64,000 nucleotides of DNA from Betaproteobacteria bacterium (GTDB taxonomy: Bacteria; Pseudomonadota; Gammaproteobacteria; Burkholderiales; Ga0077523). The notes below the pieces were generated by a model, which saw only the letters and a list, made by a program, of their open reading frames with translations, did not search any database and had not been told where the DNA came from. The translations under genes were made by a program, and so were the position numbers. Within the stretch, counting starts at the first letter, position 1. Each line of letters starts with the position of its first letter. The stretch is taken from the NCBI GenBank assembly GCA_016713305.1, contig JADJPK010000016.1, positions 62,001-126,000 on the forward strand. Direction: 5' to 3'. This document shows, in pieces, positions 1 through 9,544 of this stretch.

Positions 1-7
1 TTCGTTC

Positions 8-2787
8 GTGACAACAACCGCGGTCCTTCGCCTGTTCACCCGGCGGCGGGGTGATCTTCTCGTGGTCTTCACCGCTGCGCTTGCCGCCGGCACCGTCGAA
101 CTCGTTCTCTGGCACATCAGCGCGCGCTTCTCCTATCTTCCCGGCGTGCTGATCGTCCTTGCGGCGCTTCACTGGGGAGGTGCCCGTTGGGGCGTGGTGG
201 CCACCCTGGCCTGCCTGGCAGCCGGTTCGTACGTCTCGGAGATGCTTGGATCCTCCGGCATGCCCCCGGCCGCGCACTGGGTGCTCGCCCCGACCTTCGT
301 GGTCATCGGCGTCGTCCTCAGCGTGACCTACCGGCGCCTGCGCATGGACGATCTGCGCCGCCGGCGCGAACGCCGGGCGTTCGAGCGGGCGCTTCGCCAT
401 CGCGACCAACTGTTGCGTGAGTTGCGGGAGAGCACAGGCCGCCTGAAGCGGCTGTCCGAGTCCAACATCGTGGGCGTGATCCACTGGAACCTGGACACCG
501 GGCTCATCACCGACTGCAACGACGAGTTCCTGCGCATGACGGGCTACGACCGGACCGACCTCACGTCCGGCAGGCTGGACTTCAACGCGATGACTCCTCC
601 GGACTGGCGCGACCGCAACGCAGCCGGGGTGGAAGCCCTGCGCGCCACCGGCGCCGCACAGGCGTACGAGAAGGAATACCTGCGCAAGGACGGCACCCGC
701 GTGCCGGTGATCATTGCGGGAGCCCGCTTTCACGATTCACTGCGCGAGGGCATGTCCTTCGTCCTGGACCTGAGCGGCCGGCGGACGGGCGGAGGAAGAT
801 CTTCGAGCGAACGAACGCATGTTCCCGGACCTCGCCGATTCGATCGCCCAGCTCGCCTGGACGGCGCGGCCCGACGGGCACGTGTTCTGGTTCAACCGGC
901 GCTGGTATGACTACACCGGACTTCGCCCCGACCAGGCGGAGGGCTGGAACTGGACCCGGGCGCTGGATCCCCGCGAACTTCCCCGGGTGCTCACGGGTGT
1001 GGCCTCGCACTTCTCCGAGGGGACGGCGTGGGAGGATTCCTTCGCCCTGCGCCGGAGCGACGGGGCCATGCGGGCGCATCTGGGCCGCGCTCTGCCCGTG
1101 CACGATGCCGGCGGGAACGTTTCGATGTGGGTGGGTACGTTCACGGACATCACCGGGAGGCGCAGCGGATGCGCTGCCAGGCCGAGCTCGTGCAGGCCGC
1201 GCTGCATGTGCGGCCCGCTCGCCGGCTCCGTGTCCATCGGCGAGACCTTGCAGGGCCTGCTGATACAGGACGTTCCGTCACGGGTGCACCGTCGGTGCGG
1301 CTCGTCGTGGCAAGCCACGGCGTGCTGCAGGAACCGCTCGAGTTCCGCTCGCCTGCGCTCGAGTTCCGCTCGCCTGCGCTCGAGGGTTTCGATGCGGACG
1401 TGCATCCGCTGCCGGAGCACACCGGCACGCCCCCAGGACTGCAACGGAAAGCCGACGGTCCGATGAGGCCGTCCGTTCCAGAGCCCGGCGACGGCGAGCT
1501 TCAGATTCCGCTGGCTGGAAGCGATGGGCGGCCGATGGGATCGCTGGCCTATGCGCTGCCTTCCGCCGGGTTTTCGCAGGAGGAGAACACGGCGGCGTTG
1601 CAGCTTGCCGCCATGGTCACGGCGAGCCTCGAAGGGTGGCGCCTGCGGCAGGCCCTCGCGGAGGCGGAGCGGCAGAAGGACACTTTCCTCGCCATGCTGG
1701 CGCACGAACTGCGCAATCCGCTCGCGCCGTTGCGGGCCGGCCTCGCCATCCTGCGCATCTCCGAACCGGAGTCCGATATCGCGCTGCAGGCGCGGGACAT
1801 GATGGAACGGCAGCTCGGACACATGGTGCGGCTCATCGACGATCTCATGGACCTGGAGCGCGTGACCCAAGGCAAGATCGAGCTTCGCAAGGAACGCGTG
1901 GAACTGACGTCCGCGCTGCGCCTCGCCATGGAGACATGCGGACCGGCCATCTGGAGGAAGGCGGTCATCGGCTCAGGGTGGATGTGCCGGAGCGGCCCCT
2001 CTATGTGGAAGCCGACATCACGCGTTGCAGCCAGCTGCTCGCCAACGTGCTGGGCAACGCCGCGAAGTTCACTCCCCGCGGCGGGGTGATCGAGGTGAGG
2101 CTCGCGCGGCAGGGCGCGGAGGCGGTCGTGACCGTGACCGACACGGGACGCGGCATTCCTGCGGCGATGCTGGACAGCATCTTCGACATGTTCGTGCAGG
2201 TGTCTCCGGCTCAGGACCGCGTCAACGGCGGGCTGGGCATCGGGCTCTACCTGGTGAGGCGTCTTGCCGAACTGCACGGCGGCCGCGTGACGGCGAGAAG
2301 CGAGGGGCCCGGACGGGGTAGCGAGTTCGAAGTGCGCCTGCCGGCAGCGGAAGTGTTTCCGGACGCAGCGGCGATGCTGCCGGCGAAGGCGCACCGGCAT
2401 TGCGGCCCACGCCGCGTGATCGTGGCCGACGACAACACCGATGCCGCATCGAGCCTGGCGATTCTGCTGGCTTTGCGAGGCAGCGATGCGCGCGTGGCCT
2501 CCGACGGATTCGAGGCGCTGCGACTGGGCGAGACGTTCGAGCCGCACGTGGTCATGCTGGATATCGGCATGCCGGGCCTGGACGGATTCGAGACGGCACG
2601 GCGGGTCCGTGCGGCACCCTGGGGCCGGGACGTGCTGCTCGTCGCCATTACGGGATGGGGGCGGCCCGACGATCGCGCGCAGTCGCAGGCCGCCGGTTTC
2701 GACCTGCATCTGGTCAAACCCGTGGATCTGGACGTGATCGAATCGCTGCTGACGGGTTCTATCGAGGACGTGCCGGTGCGGGGGTGA
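8..2787 (+). pseudogene. Membrane hybrid sensor histidine kinase (several frameshifts)
   Basis: Sensor kinase with a C-terminal receiver, split over reading frames. The first part (GTG at 8 to about 780) has four hydrophobic segments, a coiled linker and a PAS domain ending near DLSGRR. The frame then changes near 780-787 into a second PAS domain (ERMFPDLADS to FTDITGRR, to about 1150), changes again, and carries the dimerisation H-box FLAMLAHELRNPLAPL (about 1687-1730). A further change near 1960 leads into the ATPase domain (N-box LLANVLGNAAKFTP, G-boxes DTGRGIP and GLGIGLYLV) and a receiver with the acidic pair ADDN and phospho-acceptor MLDIGMPG, ending at 2787. At least three frame changes are needed. 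All kinase boxes survive, so these may be sequence errors, but the gene does not read through as given. Ligand and output are unknown. Confidence 0.8.
1337..1384 (+). repeat. Tandem 21-bp duplication inside the kinase gene
   Basis: Two perfect 21-bp copies (1337-1357, 1358-1378) plus a partial third CTCGAG. In the local frame they encode LEFRSPA twice, so the duplication preserves frame. It lies between the second PAS domain and the H-box. Confidence 0.85.
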
Positions 2788-3109
2788 GGCGAGGTCGCCA
2801 CACCCGTCCGGAAACTCCGGCTTCGAGGGCTGCGTTTCTCGCCACGTCACCGGCGATGCACGAGGCGGGTCATTCTCAGGAGGCAAGTCGCGGAGTCCTG
2901 GGGACGCGTGCCTTCACATCGCCCGCAGGGACTTTCCCGGCGGTCGGCAGGACAATGGCGATGGCGGTCGACGCGGAAAGAGTGAGTCTCGATGTCTGGA
3001 GAGGTATTGATGTCCGTACCGCTCGGCCCGATCATGACGTTCCCCTCCAGGGCGGGTCGCCGTCGTGCCCGCCGAGGCCCTCCTACCGCCACGTACCGAA
3101 CTCTGCGCC
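2788..3109. other. Intergenic stretch, nothing recognised
   Basis: A 322-bp stretch between the kinase stop and slyX. Open frames here are short and have no recognisable family features. No clear promoter or terminator seen. Confidence 0.5.
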
Positions 3110-3322
3110 ATGCCAGATGACACCGAACGCCGCCTGATGAACCTGGAACTCAAGGTAAGCGAAGCCGACGACACGCTCGAGCGGTTGAACGACGTCATCG
3201 TGCGCCAGCAGGCGCAGATCGACCTGTTACTGCGGGAAGTGGCGATGCTGCGTGCGCAGACTCCCGCCGACGAAACCCCGGCCTTCCGTAGCCTGCGAGA
3301 CGAGTTGCCGCCGCACTACTGA
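3110..3322 (+). CDS. slyX: SlyX family protein
   Basis: A 70-residue protein beginning MPDDTERRLMNLELKVSE, an almost continuous heptad-patterned coiled coil followed by a short polar tail ending LPPHY, which is the usual SlyX layout and length. An in-frame ATG lies upstream at 3065, but the conserved part begins at 3110, so I take the later start. The molecular role of SlyX is not established; it is a small cytoplasmic coiled-coil protein in many proteobacteria. It appears to stand alone here. Confidence 0.85.
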   Translation: MPDDTERRLMNLELKVSEADDTLERLNDVIVRQQAQIDLLLREVAMLRAQTPADETPAFRSLRDELPPHY

Positions 3323-4273
3323 AGGCCGACGTAAAGCTTCCGGCGATCAGATTGGAGAGGTGGATGACTGGCGGGGAGGGCGAAGTGCAGTGGTGCTGCA
3401 ACCCCATGAACTACCGGTGGAGAAGATTGATGGAGTTGCGCGTGTGCGCCAGAAGTACCACCAGGTCGGGTTTCTGTAGTTGCCACCTGACGTGCGAGCC
3501 GAGTTGGGCGGCTATGTGTGAGAAGCGGGCCCACCCTGCTACGAAGCGCGACGACCCGCTGTCACCGGGTCGGATGTATCGGTTGGGTCGATGCTGCTAC
3601 TGGAGTCCGGTCAGCCCGGCCGCCCCCGACTGCGAGAAACCTGATTCCGAGAGCAAGTTCCGCAATCCATGCGAGGTTCACCGACGGATTCCGGAGGCGC
3701 CTCCCGGTCGTGTTCGTTTCCAGCGCAAGACCTCCTCGGTCTGCTGATTTGTCGACGCTCAGCACGGCGTCGTCGGTGGCAACAGCGACTCCCCTTCCGA
3801 CGAGACCGCGGAGAGCCCGCTGGCCGTGAATGTGAGCCTCTTGTCCTTCGCGCCTTGACGACCCTCTCGCGCGCGCGATGAAACGGTCGCCTTTGCTTGC
3901 CTCAGGCCGTTCACCGAGTACTGGGCAGCTGGCATGCTGGCACCCGCATCCGTCACCGCCGCACTTCCGCATGCCGTGTCGATGCAGGCACTCGATCAGC
4001 CCTGCGTGCGGGACGCCCCTTTCCTGCCTGAACTCGGCGCGGGAGAGCAGGACGAAATCGACCAGCCCCACCGATGCGGACTGCACTCTCCCCATCCGCA
4101 CCAGCGGTTGAATTCGCGGCTTTCATCGATCACGCCCAGTCTGGAGAGCACCTCTTGATCGTCAGTCACGGGGAATCCTGTGCATGAAACACAGGCTCGA
4201 CGAGGGCCGGCGCCAAACCCATCGGCGGTTCGGGAAGCTCAGTTGCTCTCGGGTGACCAACGATCGTCACGGG
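3323..4273. other. 951-bp stretch without a recognisable gene
   Basis: Open frames of 60-180 codons exist on both strands (for example 3352-3747 plus and 3562-4101 minus), but none shows a recognisable domain, a convincing ribosome site or family-like composition. It could be a decayed gene or an insertion scar between slyX and the Old Yellow Enzyme locus. I assign no function. Confidence 0.5.
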
Positions 4274-5306
4274 TCAGGTGCTGAGTGCCGGATAATCGGT
4301 GTAGCCCTTCTCCCCGGGTGTATAGAACGTCTGCGGGTCCACGGCATTCAGCGGCGCATCCTTTCGCAGCCGATGCACCAGGTCCGGGTTGGCGAGGAAC
4401 GCACGGCCCATTGCGATCATGTTGGCACGGCCGCTGGTCAAGGCCTGTTCGGCCGTCGCCTTGTCGAAGCCGCCGGCAAGGATGAAGGGCCCAGCGAATG
4501 CCGCACGCAAACCGGCCTTCAGTTCATCCGGAACGGCGGGCGCCCCGAGCGCCGAATGGTCCAGTACGTGGACGTACATCAGGCCAAGTGGGGAAAGCGC
4601 CGGTGTCGTTGAATACGCCATGGGGCGACAGCCGGATGCCGACGTGGTCCGCGCCGATGGCCTGCGCTGCAGCGGCCGCCACTTCAAGAACCAGCCGATT
4701 GCGCCCCTCGGGTGTGCCGCCGTAGCCATCCGAGCGGCGGTTGACGTTGGCGTTCAGGAACTGCTCCAGCAGGTAGCCGTTGGCGGCGTGCAATTCGATC
4801 CCGTCGAATCCGGCTTCCATGGCCAGGTGGGCCGCCTGCGCATACTCGGCCACGGTGGAGGCGATGTCTGTGGCGGTCATGGCGCGCGGTGCGGTGTGCG
4901 GCTGGCTGCCTTGCGCATCGGTCCACATCTCGCCCGGACAGATCTCCGGCGACGGTCCGAGCACCTCGGCACCGGCCGGCAGATTGGCCTGGTGGCTGAC
5001 GCGGCCGGTGTGCATCAGTTGCACCACGATCCGTCCGCCCTTGGCATGGACGGCATCCGTCACAAGCTTCCACCCGGACACGTGCGTGCTCTGGAACAGG
5101 CCTGGAATACGCGCATACCCAAGACCGTTGGGAGATGGCGACGTGCCTTCGGTGATGATCAAGCCTGCAGTCGCACGCTGTGAATAGTAGGTCGCCATCA
5201 GTGCATTGGCGGTGTTGTCGTTGACCGCGCGGCAGCGCGTGAGGGGCGACATCACGAGGCGGTTGGCGATCTGCATCGTGCGCAGTTGGAAGGGTTCGAA
5301 AAGCAT
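4274..5306 (-). pseudogene. Old Yellow Enzyme / NemA-type ene reductase, internally deleted
   Basis: FMN-dependent ene reductase of the N-ethylmaleimide reductase type, reducing activated C=C bonds with NAD(P)H. The N-terminal part from ATG 5306 (MLFEPFQLRTMQIANRLVMS, then the HTGRVSH motif, GFDGIELHAANGYLLEQF and NRRSDGYGG) is intact. After GIRLSPHGVFNDTGAF the frame breaks near 4590-4600 and resumes as LGLMYVHVLDHSALGAP, running to PGEKGYTDYP. Family members normally have about 14-18 residues between these segments; they are missing, and the overall length fits a deletion that also shifts frame. It follows the quinone reductase gene on the same strand and probably shares its promoter. The break coincides with a GGGG run, so a combined deletion and base-call error is possible. 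Confidence 0.8.
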
Positions 5307-5410
5307 GGGCAGTCCTTGCAGTGGTCGAAAGTCGATGGATGGCCACCGTCGGTACGGGGCAGGCCCGGGCCGGGCCACGTTTCTCAGGCAGGTTGGTGTC
5401 AGGTTCCCGT

Positions 5411-6413
5411 TCAGCGCATGGACACTACGACCTTGCCCTTGGCGCGGCCGCCTTCGACGTGGGCCAAGGCTTCGTTGGTGGACGCGAACGGGTAGACCTT
5501 GTCGACGACGGGTCGGATCGCCCCCGCGTCGACGAGCCGAGTGATCTCGCGCAGCTGGTCACCGTGAGCCCGCATGAAGAGGAAGCTGTAGTCGACGCCC
5601 CGGCTGCGCGCCTCCCGCCTGACGCCCGCACTGAGCAGCCACATCACCAACCTGAGGGCTGCCGGCGCAGCGATCTGCCGGCCGAATGCGGGATCCGGTG
5701 GACCGGAGATGGAGATCAGTTTTCCTCCAGGCTTGAGCACCCGCAGGGACTTCTTCAGGGTCTGGCCATCCTGGCTGTTCAGCACTACGTCCTGGTCTCG
5801 CAGCAGAGCCTCGAAGTCCTGCGTCTTGTAGTCGATGACGGTGTCTGCGCCCAGGCGTCTGACCAGCTCCGTGTTCGCCGCACTGGTGGTGGTGGCCACG
5901 CGGGCACCGCGTTGTTTGGCCAACTGGATGGCAAACGTGCCCACGCCGCCCGAACCGGCCTGGATGAAAACGCTCTGCCCCTTCTTCAAGTCAGCCCGCT
6001 CCACCAGTGCCTGCCACGCCGTCAAGCCCACCAGCGGCAGCGACGCCGCTTCTTCCATGGTCAGCGTCGTCGGCTTGGGCGCCACGGACGACTCCTTGAC
6101 TGGGATGAACTCGGCAAACGTGCCAATGCGGAAATCATCCGCCCGCGCGTAGACCTCGTCCCCGGCCTTGAACTGTTGTACCCGAGCGCCGACCTTCACC
6201 ACCACGCCGGCGACATCGTGGCCGAGAACGAGTGGCATGCCGTATCGGAGAATCAGCTTGAACTCGCCGTTCCTGATCTTGGCGTCGATCAGGTTCACGC
6301 CAGCGGCGTGCACTTCCACCAAGACCTCGTCTCCGCGTAGCGCGGGAACCGGCATGTCGGTCAGTTGCAGCGTGCGGTCCCTTGCCGTATCGATCAAGAA
6401 CGAAGGCCTTCAT
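5411..6413 (-). CDS. NADPH:quinone reductase-like MDR dehydrogenase (start frameshifted)
   Basis: Zinc-independent medium-chain dehydrogenase/reductase of the quinone/enone reductase group. It has a GroES-like N-terminal half (LGHDVAGVVVKVG) and a nucleotide-binding half with AGSGGVGTFAIQLAKQRGA, and ends KGKVVVSMR. The natural start is MKAFVLDRYGK at 6413, the standard opening of this family. One extra base in the GGG run at about 6379-6381 pushes the rest into another frame; removing it gives MKAFVLDRYGKDRTLQL and about 333 residues. As the sequence stands, a TTG at 6397 could start a slightly shorter protein. It lies upstream of the ene reductase and downstream of a palindromic operator, which suggests an inducible quinone/electrophile detoxification unit. 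Confidence 0.88.
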
Positions 6414-6465
6414 GTCGGCCAACCCGCTGGACCTGCGATCCATCGATCGCTGCCGCCCATTTGGA

Positions 6466-6484
6466 ATGATGATCATCATATGTT
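6466..6484. promoter_or_regulatory. Palindromic operator upstream of the MDR/OYE genes
   Basis: ATGATGATCATCAT is a perfect 14-bp palindrome, followed by ATGTT. It lies 53-66 bp upstream of the quinone reductase ATG. A near copy (17 of 19 bases identical) sits at the start of the neighbouring tetR gene. The pair is best read as the TetR binding site. Confidence 0.65.
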
Positions 6485-6513
6485 TGGTCGAATGCAGTGG
6501 ACGATGGCGTGCA

Positions 6514-7047
6514 TCAGTCGTCCTCGGGGACCAGGCGTGCCAGTGCGGCCTGGCAGATCGCGTCCGACAGGACCGGTTCGTCGACAGCGCGGGCCAGCAC
6601 GACTGCTCCCACCATCGTGGCCACGGTCACGAGCGCTTGCTCGTGGGTGCCCGGTTTTCCCCAATCCGCCGACTGGCGCGCCACCAGGTCGACCATCTCC
6701 TTGATGCGCCGCGTGGCTGCTCGCCTCACTTCGGGGGCCTGGCGCGGCATCTCGGAACCTAGCGCGGCCACTGCACAACCCAGTTCGGCATTGTCGATGT
6801 GGGCCTTGGACAGGTAGGCACGCAGCATCGCTGCCAATGCCTTTTCCGGCGGCACTTTCGCGACGATGTCGGCGACAGCGGCCACCGAATCGGCACCCGC
6901 CCGATCTGCGGCTTCAGCCAGCATCGCGTCGCGCGACTTGAAGTGGGCGTAGAACGCCCCATGGGTGAGGCCGGCCTGCTTCATGATGTCCGCAACGCCC
7001 GTGCCGTCGTAGCCGGTCTTGCGGATGGCGCGCGCGGCAACCGCCAC
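6514..7047 (-). CDS. TetR/AcrR family transcriptional regulator
   Basis: The helix-turn-helix is at the N-terminus (GYDGTGVADIMKQAGLTHGAFYAHFKSRDAML), followed by a ligand-binding domain of the type seen in quinone/electrophile-sensing TetR proteins. The first methionine in frame (7047) already lies in the first helix. The conserved N-terminus continues upstream as KAAAKQASHDRIVA without an in-frame ATG, so the true start, probably ATG at 7108 with a small frame slip, is uncertain. It is on the same strand as and upstream of the MDR and ene reductase genes, 100 bp away. Matching palindromes precede both the MDR gene and this one, so autoregulation plus control of the reductases is likely, as known for NemR and nemA. 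Confidence 0.85.
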   Translation of the reverse strand: MAVAARAIRKTGYDGTGVADIMKQAGLTHGAFYAHFKSRDAMLAEAADRAGADSVAAVADIVAKVPPEKALAAMLRAYLSKAHIDNAELGCAVAALGSEMPRQAPEVRRAATRRIKEMVDLVARQSADWGKPGTHEQALVTVATMVGAVVLARAVDEPVLSDAICQAALARLVPEDD

Positions 7048-7106
7048 GATGCGGTCGTGCGACGCCTGTTTGGCGGCGGCTTTGGGCGTTGGGCTTTGCT
7101 CTGTGC

Positions 7107-7125
7107 ATGATGACCATCATACGTT
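7107..7125. promoter_or_regulatory. Second palindromic operator at the tetR start
   Basis: ATGATGACCATCATACGTT matches the site at 6466-6484 in 17 of 19 positions. It overlaps the probable tetR translation start, a position suited to autorepression. Confidence 0.6.
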
Positions 7126-7712
7126 CATTCGGCACGCACAACAAGGCGATTGCCGGACCTTCGAAACGGCCCTGCGTCCTCCCCGCCCACGACACGACCG
7201 GACCTGCGGAATTTCGCGCTGCTCAACGTGTTGAGGGACGGCGGTGATACCAAGGCCGACCGCCGGAGAATGCCGTCTTCTCAGTGGCGTGACCGTCGGC
7301 TCACGCCTGGACGGGTGGTGCGGCCCGATGCGCTGCGGTGGCTCCGCGAACGCGCGCGCGCGGCACCGGCTTCACCGCGAGATTCCTGATCGCAGGGCCG
7401 GGCGGCGCTCAGGGCGCGCGCCAATCGGAGAACGCCCGACATCGACGCCCGCAGTGGACCGGTTCGCCGACCGAATAACGGCGGCTTCTCGACATTCCAT
7501 TGCCCGTCGATGCACTCGGTGTCCTGATCCCCGTGACGCTCGATCTCTCGTTCTCGCGCACATCACTAGGATTCGTGGGTGCGACGAGATCGAGAGCCGT
7601 CCGGGAATCGGCGGTGACTACAAGTCGATTCCCGATATGACAGCCAAGTCGGGCTAGAACGTTGCGCGCCTGGCCACGACCTTCCACGTACGGCAGCACG
7701 GTCACGCCGGAT
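7126..7712. other. Intergenic stretch without a recognisable gene
   Basis: About 590 bp upstream of the tetR gene. Short open frames on both strands show no family features. The neighbouring integrase relic suggests this may be scar sequence from a lost element. Confidence 0.4.
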
Positions 7713-7913
7713 TCATCGGCGTCCAGCGATCGACGGCGCCGTACAGATCGTGGACGGGTGTCTGCACGAAACGCGGCGTCTGCTCGCTGATCTCGACACG
7801 CGCCGGGCGGGGATGAGCCGCACTGCTTTCTCGATATCGAACTCGTTCCACGCCGCGCCGCGCATCTCGCCTGGGTGGACGAACGTCAGCAAGAGAAAAC
7901 GCATCGCGAGCTA
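7713..7913 (-). pseudogene. Tyrosine-recombinase (P4-type integrase) relic
   Basis: A short minus-strand segment reads MRFLLLTFVHPGEMRGAAWNEFD followed by KAVRLIPARR. This matches the block around the first catalytic arginine of P4-type prophage/island integrases, normally of the form LTFVRPGELRGAEWSEFD. The arginine is replaced by histidine, and the reading frame dissolves within about 60 residues. Nothing of the N-terminal arm-binding domain or the C-terminal HxxR...Y part is seen. It lies about 240 bp downstream of tRNA-Leu, the usual place for such integrases. Confidence 0.6.
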
Positions 7914-8108
7914 GGCCAGCTTGTTGCCTCCGCAGGCATCTAGCTTTTCGAGGAACTCCGGCAGTTTCGATTCCTTCAGGGCCCCGTAGAGGCGTACCTC
8001 CCCTGACCAGACGTACCAAGATGTACCCCCATACGTATTCCAGAAACCGCCAGCTCGCAACGGAACGCTGTAGACAATGCCGGAGCTCGGAAGCGACGTT
8101 TCCCCTAT
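7911..8108 (-). other. Possible small open frame between integrase relic and tRNA
   Basis: Minus-strand codons read GFWNTYGGTSWYVW, then GEVRLYGALKESKLPEFLEKLDACGGNKLA and a stop at 7911. The composition is protein-like and the frame is open up to the tRNA, but there is no good start or ribosome site and I recognise no family. It may be a fragment of island cargo. Confidence 0.25.
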
Positions 8109-8156
8109 GAGGATCGTCCCTTTCCGGACAATTCTGGATCTTCTTGGAAGTGTGCT

Positions 8157-8243
8157 TGGTGCCGGGAGGGGGAATCGAACCCCCATGGTGTTGCCACCGC
8201 GGGATTTTGAGTCCCGTGCGTCTACCGATTCCGCCATCCCGGC
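8157..8243 (-). tRNA. tRNA-Leu (anticodon CAA)
   Basis: Class II tRNA on the minus strand. The acceptor stem GCCGGGA pairs with TCCCGGC, followed by discriminator A and an encoded CCA (8157-8159). The anticodon stem encloses the loop CTCAAAA, giving anticodon CAA. There is a long variable arm, and the T arm GGGGGTTCGATTCCCCC is intact. The 87-nt length including CCA fits tRNA-Leu. An integrase relic lies beyond its 3' end. Confidence 0.95.
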
Positions 8244-8382
8244 CAGAGATGGATGCGCCGATCCGGGGGGGCAACTTGTGCCCGCCGCCGCCCTGATCGG
8301 GGTCGCGATTATGGACGAGTGTCTGCCGTTGGGAAAGCCTCGGCTGGTCCGGGCCCCGGATCGCACGCATAATGCGCGCCCC

Positions 8383-9420
8383 ATGACGCTCGACGACTTC
8401 GACTACGACCTGCCCGCCGAACTCATCGCACAGGAGCCGGCTCCGGACCGTGCCGGCAGCCGTCTGCTGCGTGTCGATGTTGCGAGCGGTCGATTCCAGG
8501 ATGGCCTGTTCCGCGATCTACCCGGTTGTGTGCGGCCGGGCGATCTGCTCGTGTTCAACGACACGCGCGTGATCAAGGCACGCCTGCACGGAGTCAAGGA
8601 CACCGGGGGTCGGGTGGAGGCGCTGATCGAGCGCGTGCTGGACGATCGCGAGGCGCTGGCCCAGGTGAGCGCAAGCCACAGTCCCAGGCCGGGCAGCCGA
8701 CTCACCTTTGCCGAAGCCGTGGTCGCCGAAGTGCTTGGGCGCGAAGGGGAGTTCTTCCGGTTGCGCTTTGTGGGCGACACCGGTGTGCTGGAGATTCTGG
8801 AGCGTCACGGCGAGTTGCCGCTGCCGCCCTACATCGGGCGTACCGCACAGGCGCAGGACGAACGCCGGTATCAGACGGTTTATGCGCGGCACGCCGGTGC
8901 GGTGGCGGCGCCCACGGCAGGATTGCACTTCACCGAAGGCATGATCGCCGACCTGGAAGCGATGGGCGTGCTCGTCCGCCGGATCACCCTGCACGTGGGA
9001 GCGGGGACGTTCCAGCCCGTGCGGGTGCACGATCTCTCCGAGCACCGGATGCATTCGGAACGATTCGAGGTGTCCGCGGAGGTCGTGGACACCGTTGCGC
9101 AGGTCCGAGCCGCCGGTGGCCGGGTGATCGCGGTGGGCACCACCAGCATCCGTGCACTGGAATCCGCGGCGGCGGACGGCAACCTTCACGCGTGCTCGGG
9201 CGAGACACGCCTGTTCATCACTCCCGGTTACGAATTCAAGGTCGTGGATGCATTGCTCACCAACTTTCACCTTCCCCGCTCGACGCTGCTCATGCTGGTG
9301 AGCGCCTTCGGCGGCATGGAGACGATCCGCCGCGCTTACGCGCATGCCATCGAAGCGCGCTACCGGTTCTTCAGTTACGGGGACGCGATGTTCATCGACC
9401 GGCGTGGGGTGAGTGCATGA
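8383..9420 (+). CDS. queA: S-adenosylmethionine:tRNA ribosyltransferase-isomerase
   Basis: Transfers and isomerises the ribose of AdoMet onto 7-aminomethyl-7-deazaguanine in tRNA to give epoxyqueuosine. The 345-residue protein begins MTLDDFDYDLPAELIAQEP and contains DRAGSRLL, FNDTRVIKARL, PTAGLHFTEGM, the GAGTFQPVR motif and TNFHLPRSTLLMLVSAF, all diagnostic for QueA. A CATAAT element just 10 bases upstream of ATG 8383 hints at a very short leader. The stop codon TGA overlaps the ATG of the first 62-bp repeat (ATGA), linking it to tgt. The queA-tgt-yajC-secDF order is the classical proteobacterial arrangement. Confidence 0.97.
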   Translation: MTLDDFDYDLPAELIAQEPAPDRAGSRLLRVDVASGRFQDGLFRDLPGCVRPGDLLVFNDTRVIKARLHGVKDTGGRVEALIERVLDDREALAQVSASHSPRPGSRLTFAEAVVAEVLGREGEFFRLRFVGDTGVLEILERHGELPLPPYIGRTAQAQDERRYQTVYARHAGAVAAPTAGLHFTEGMIADLEAMGVLVRRITLHVGAGTFQPVRVHDLSEHRMHSERFEVSAEVVDTVAQVRAAGGRVIAVGTTSIRALESAAADGNLHACSGETRLFITPGYEFKVVDALLTNFHLPRSTLLMLVSAFGGMETIRRAYAHAIEARYRFFSYGDAMFIDRRGVSA

Positions 9421-9482
9421 GCGCGCCGGGCCGCTCCCAAGCGCTCGCCCCGAAGCGCGCAGCGCGGAGGGAGTTCCCATGA
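9417..9482 (+). CDS. Mini-gene 1 encoded by the 62-bp repeat
   Basis: 21 codons beginning MSAPGRSQAL and ending ARREFP. Its ATG overlaps the queA stop (ATGA) and its TGA overlaps the next unit's ATG. The peptide is very basic (four Arg and one Lys). Whether it is a functional peptide or only a translational relay is unknown; the overlaps make translation by coupling plausible. Confidence 0.4.
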   Translation: MSAPGRSQALAPKRAARREFP

Positions 9483-9544
9483 GCGCGCCGGGCCGCTCCC
9501 AAGCGCTCGCCCCGAAGCGCGCAGCGCGGAGGGAGTTCCCATGA
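9479..9544 (+). CDS. Mini-gene 2 encoded by the 62-bp repeat
   Basis: Same 21-residue product as mini-gene 1, with ATGA overlaps on both sides and GGAGGG seven bases before the ATG. Confidence 0.4.
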   Translation: MSAPGRSQALAPKRAARREFP

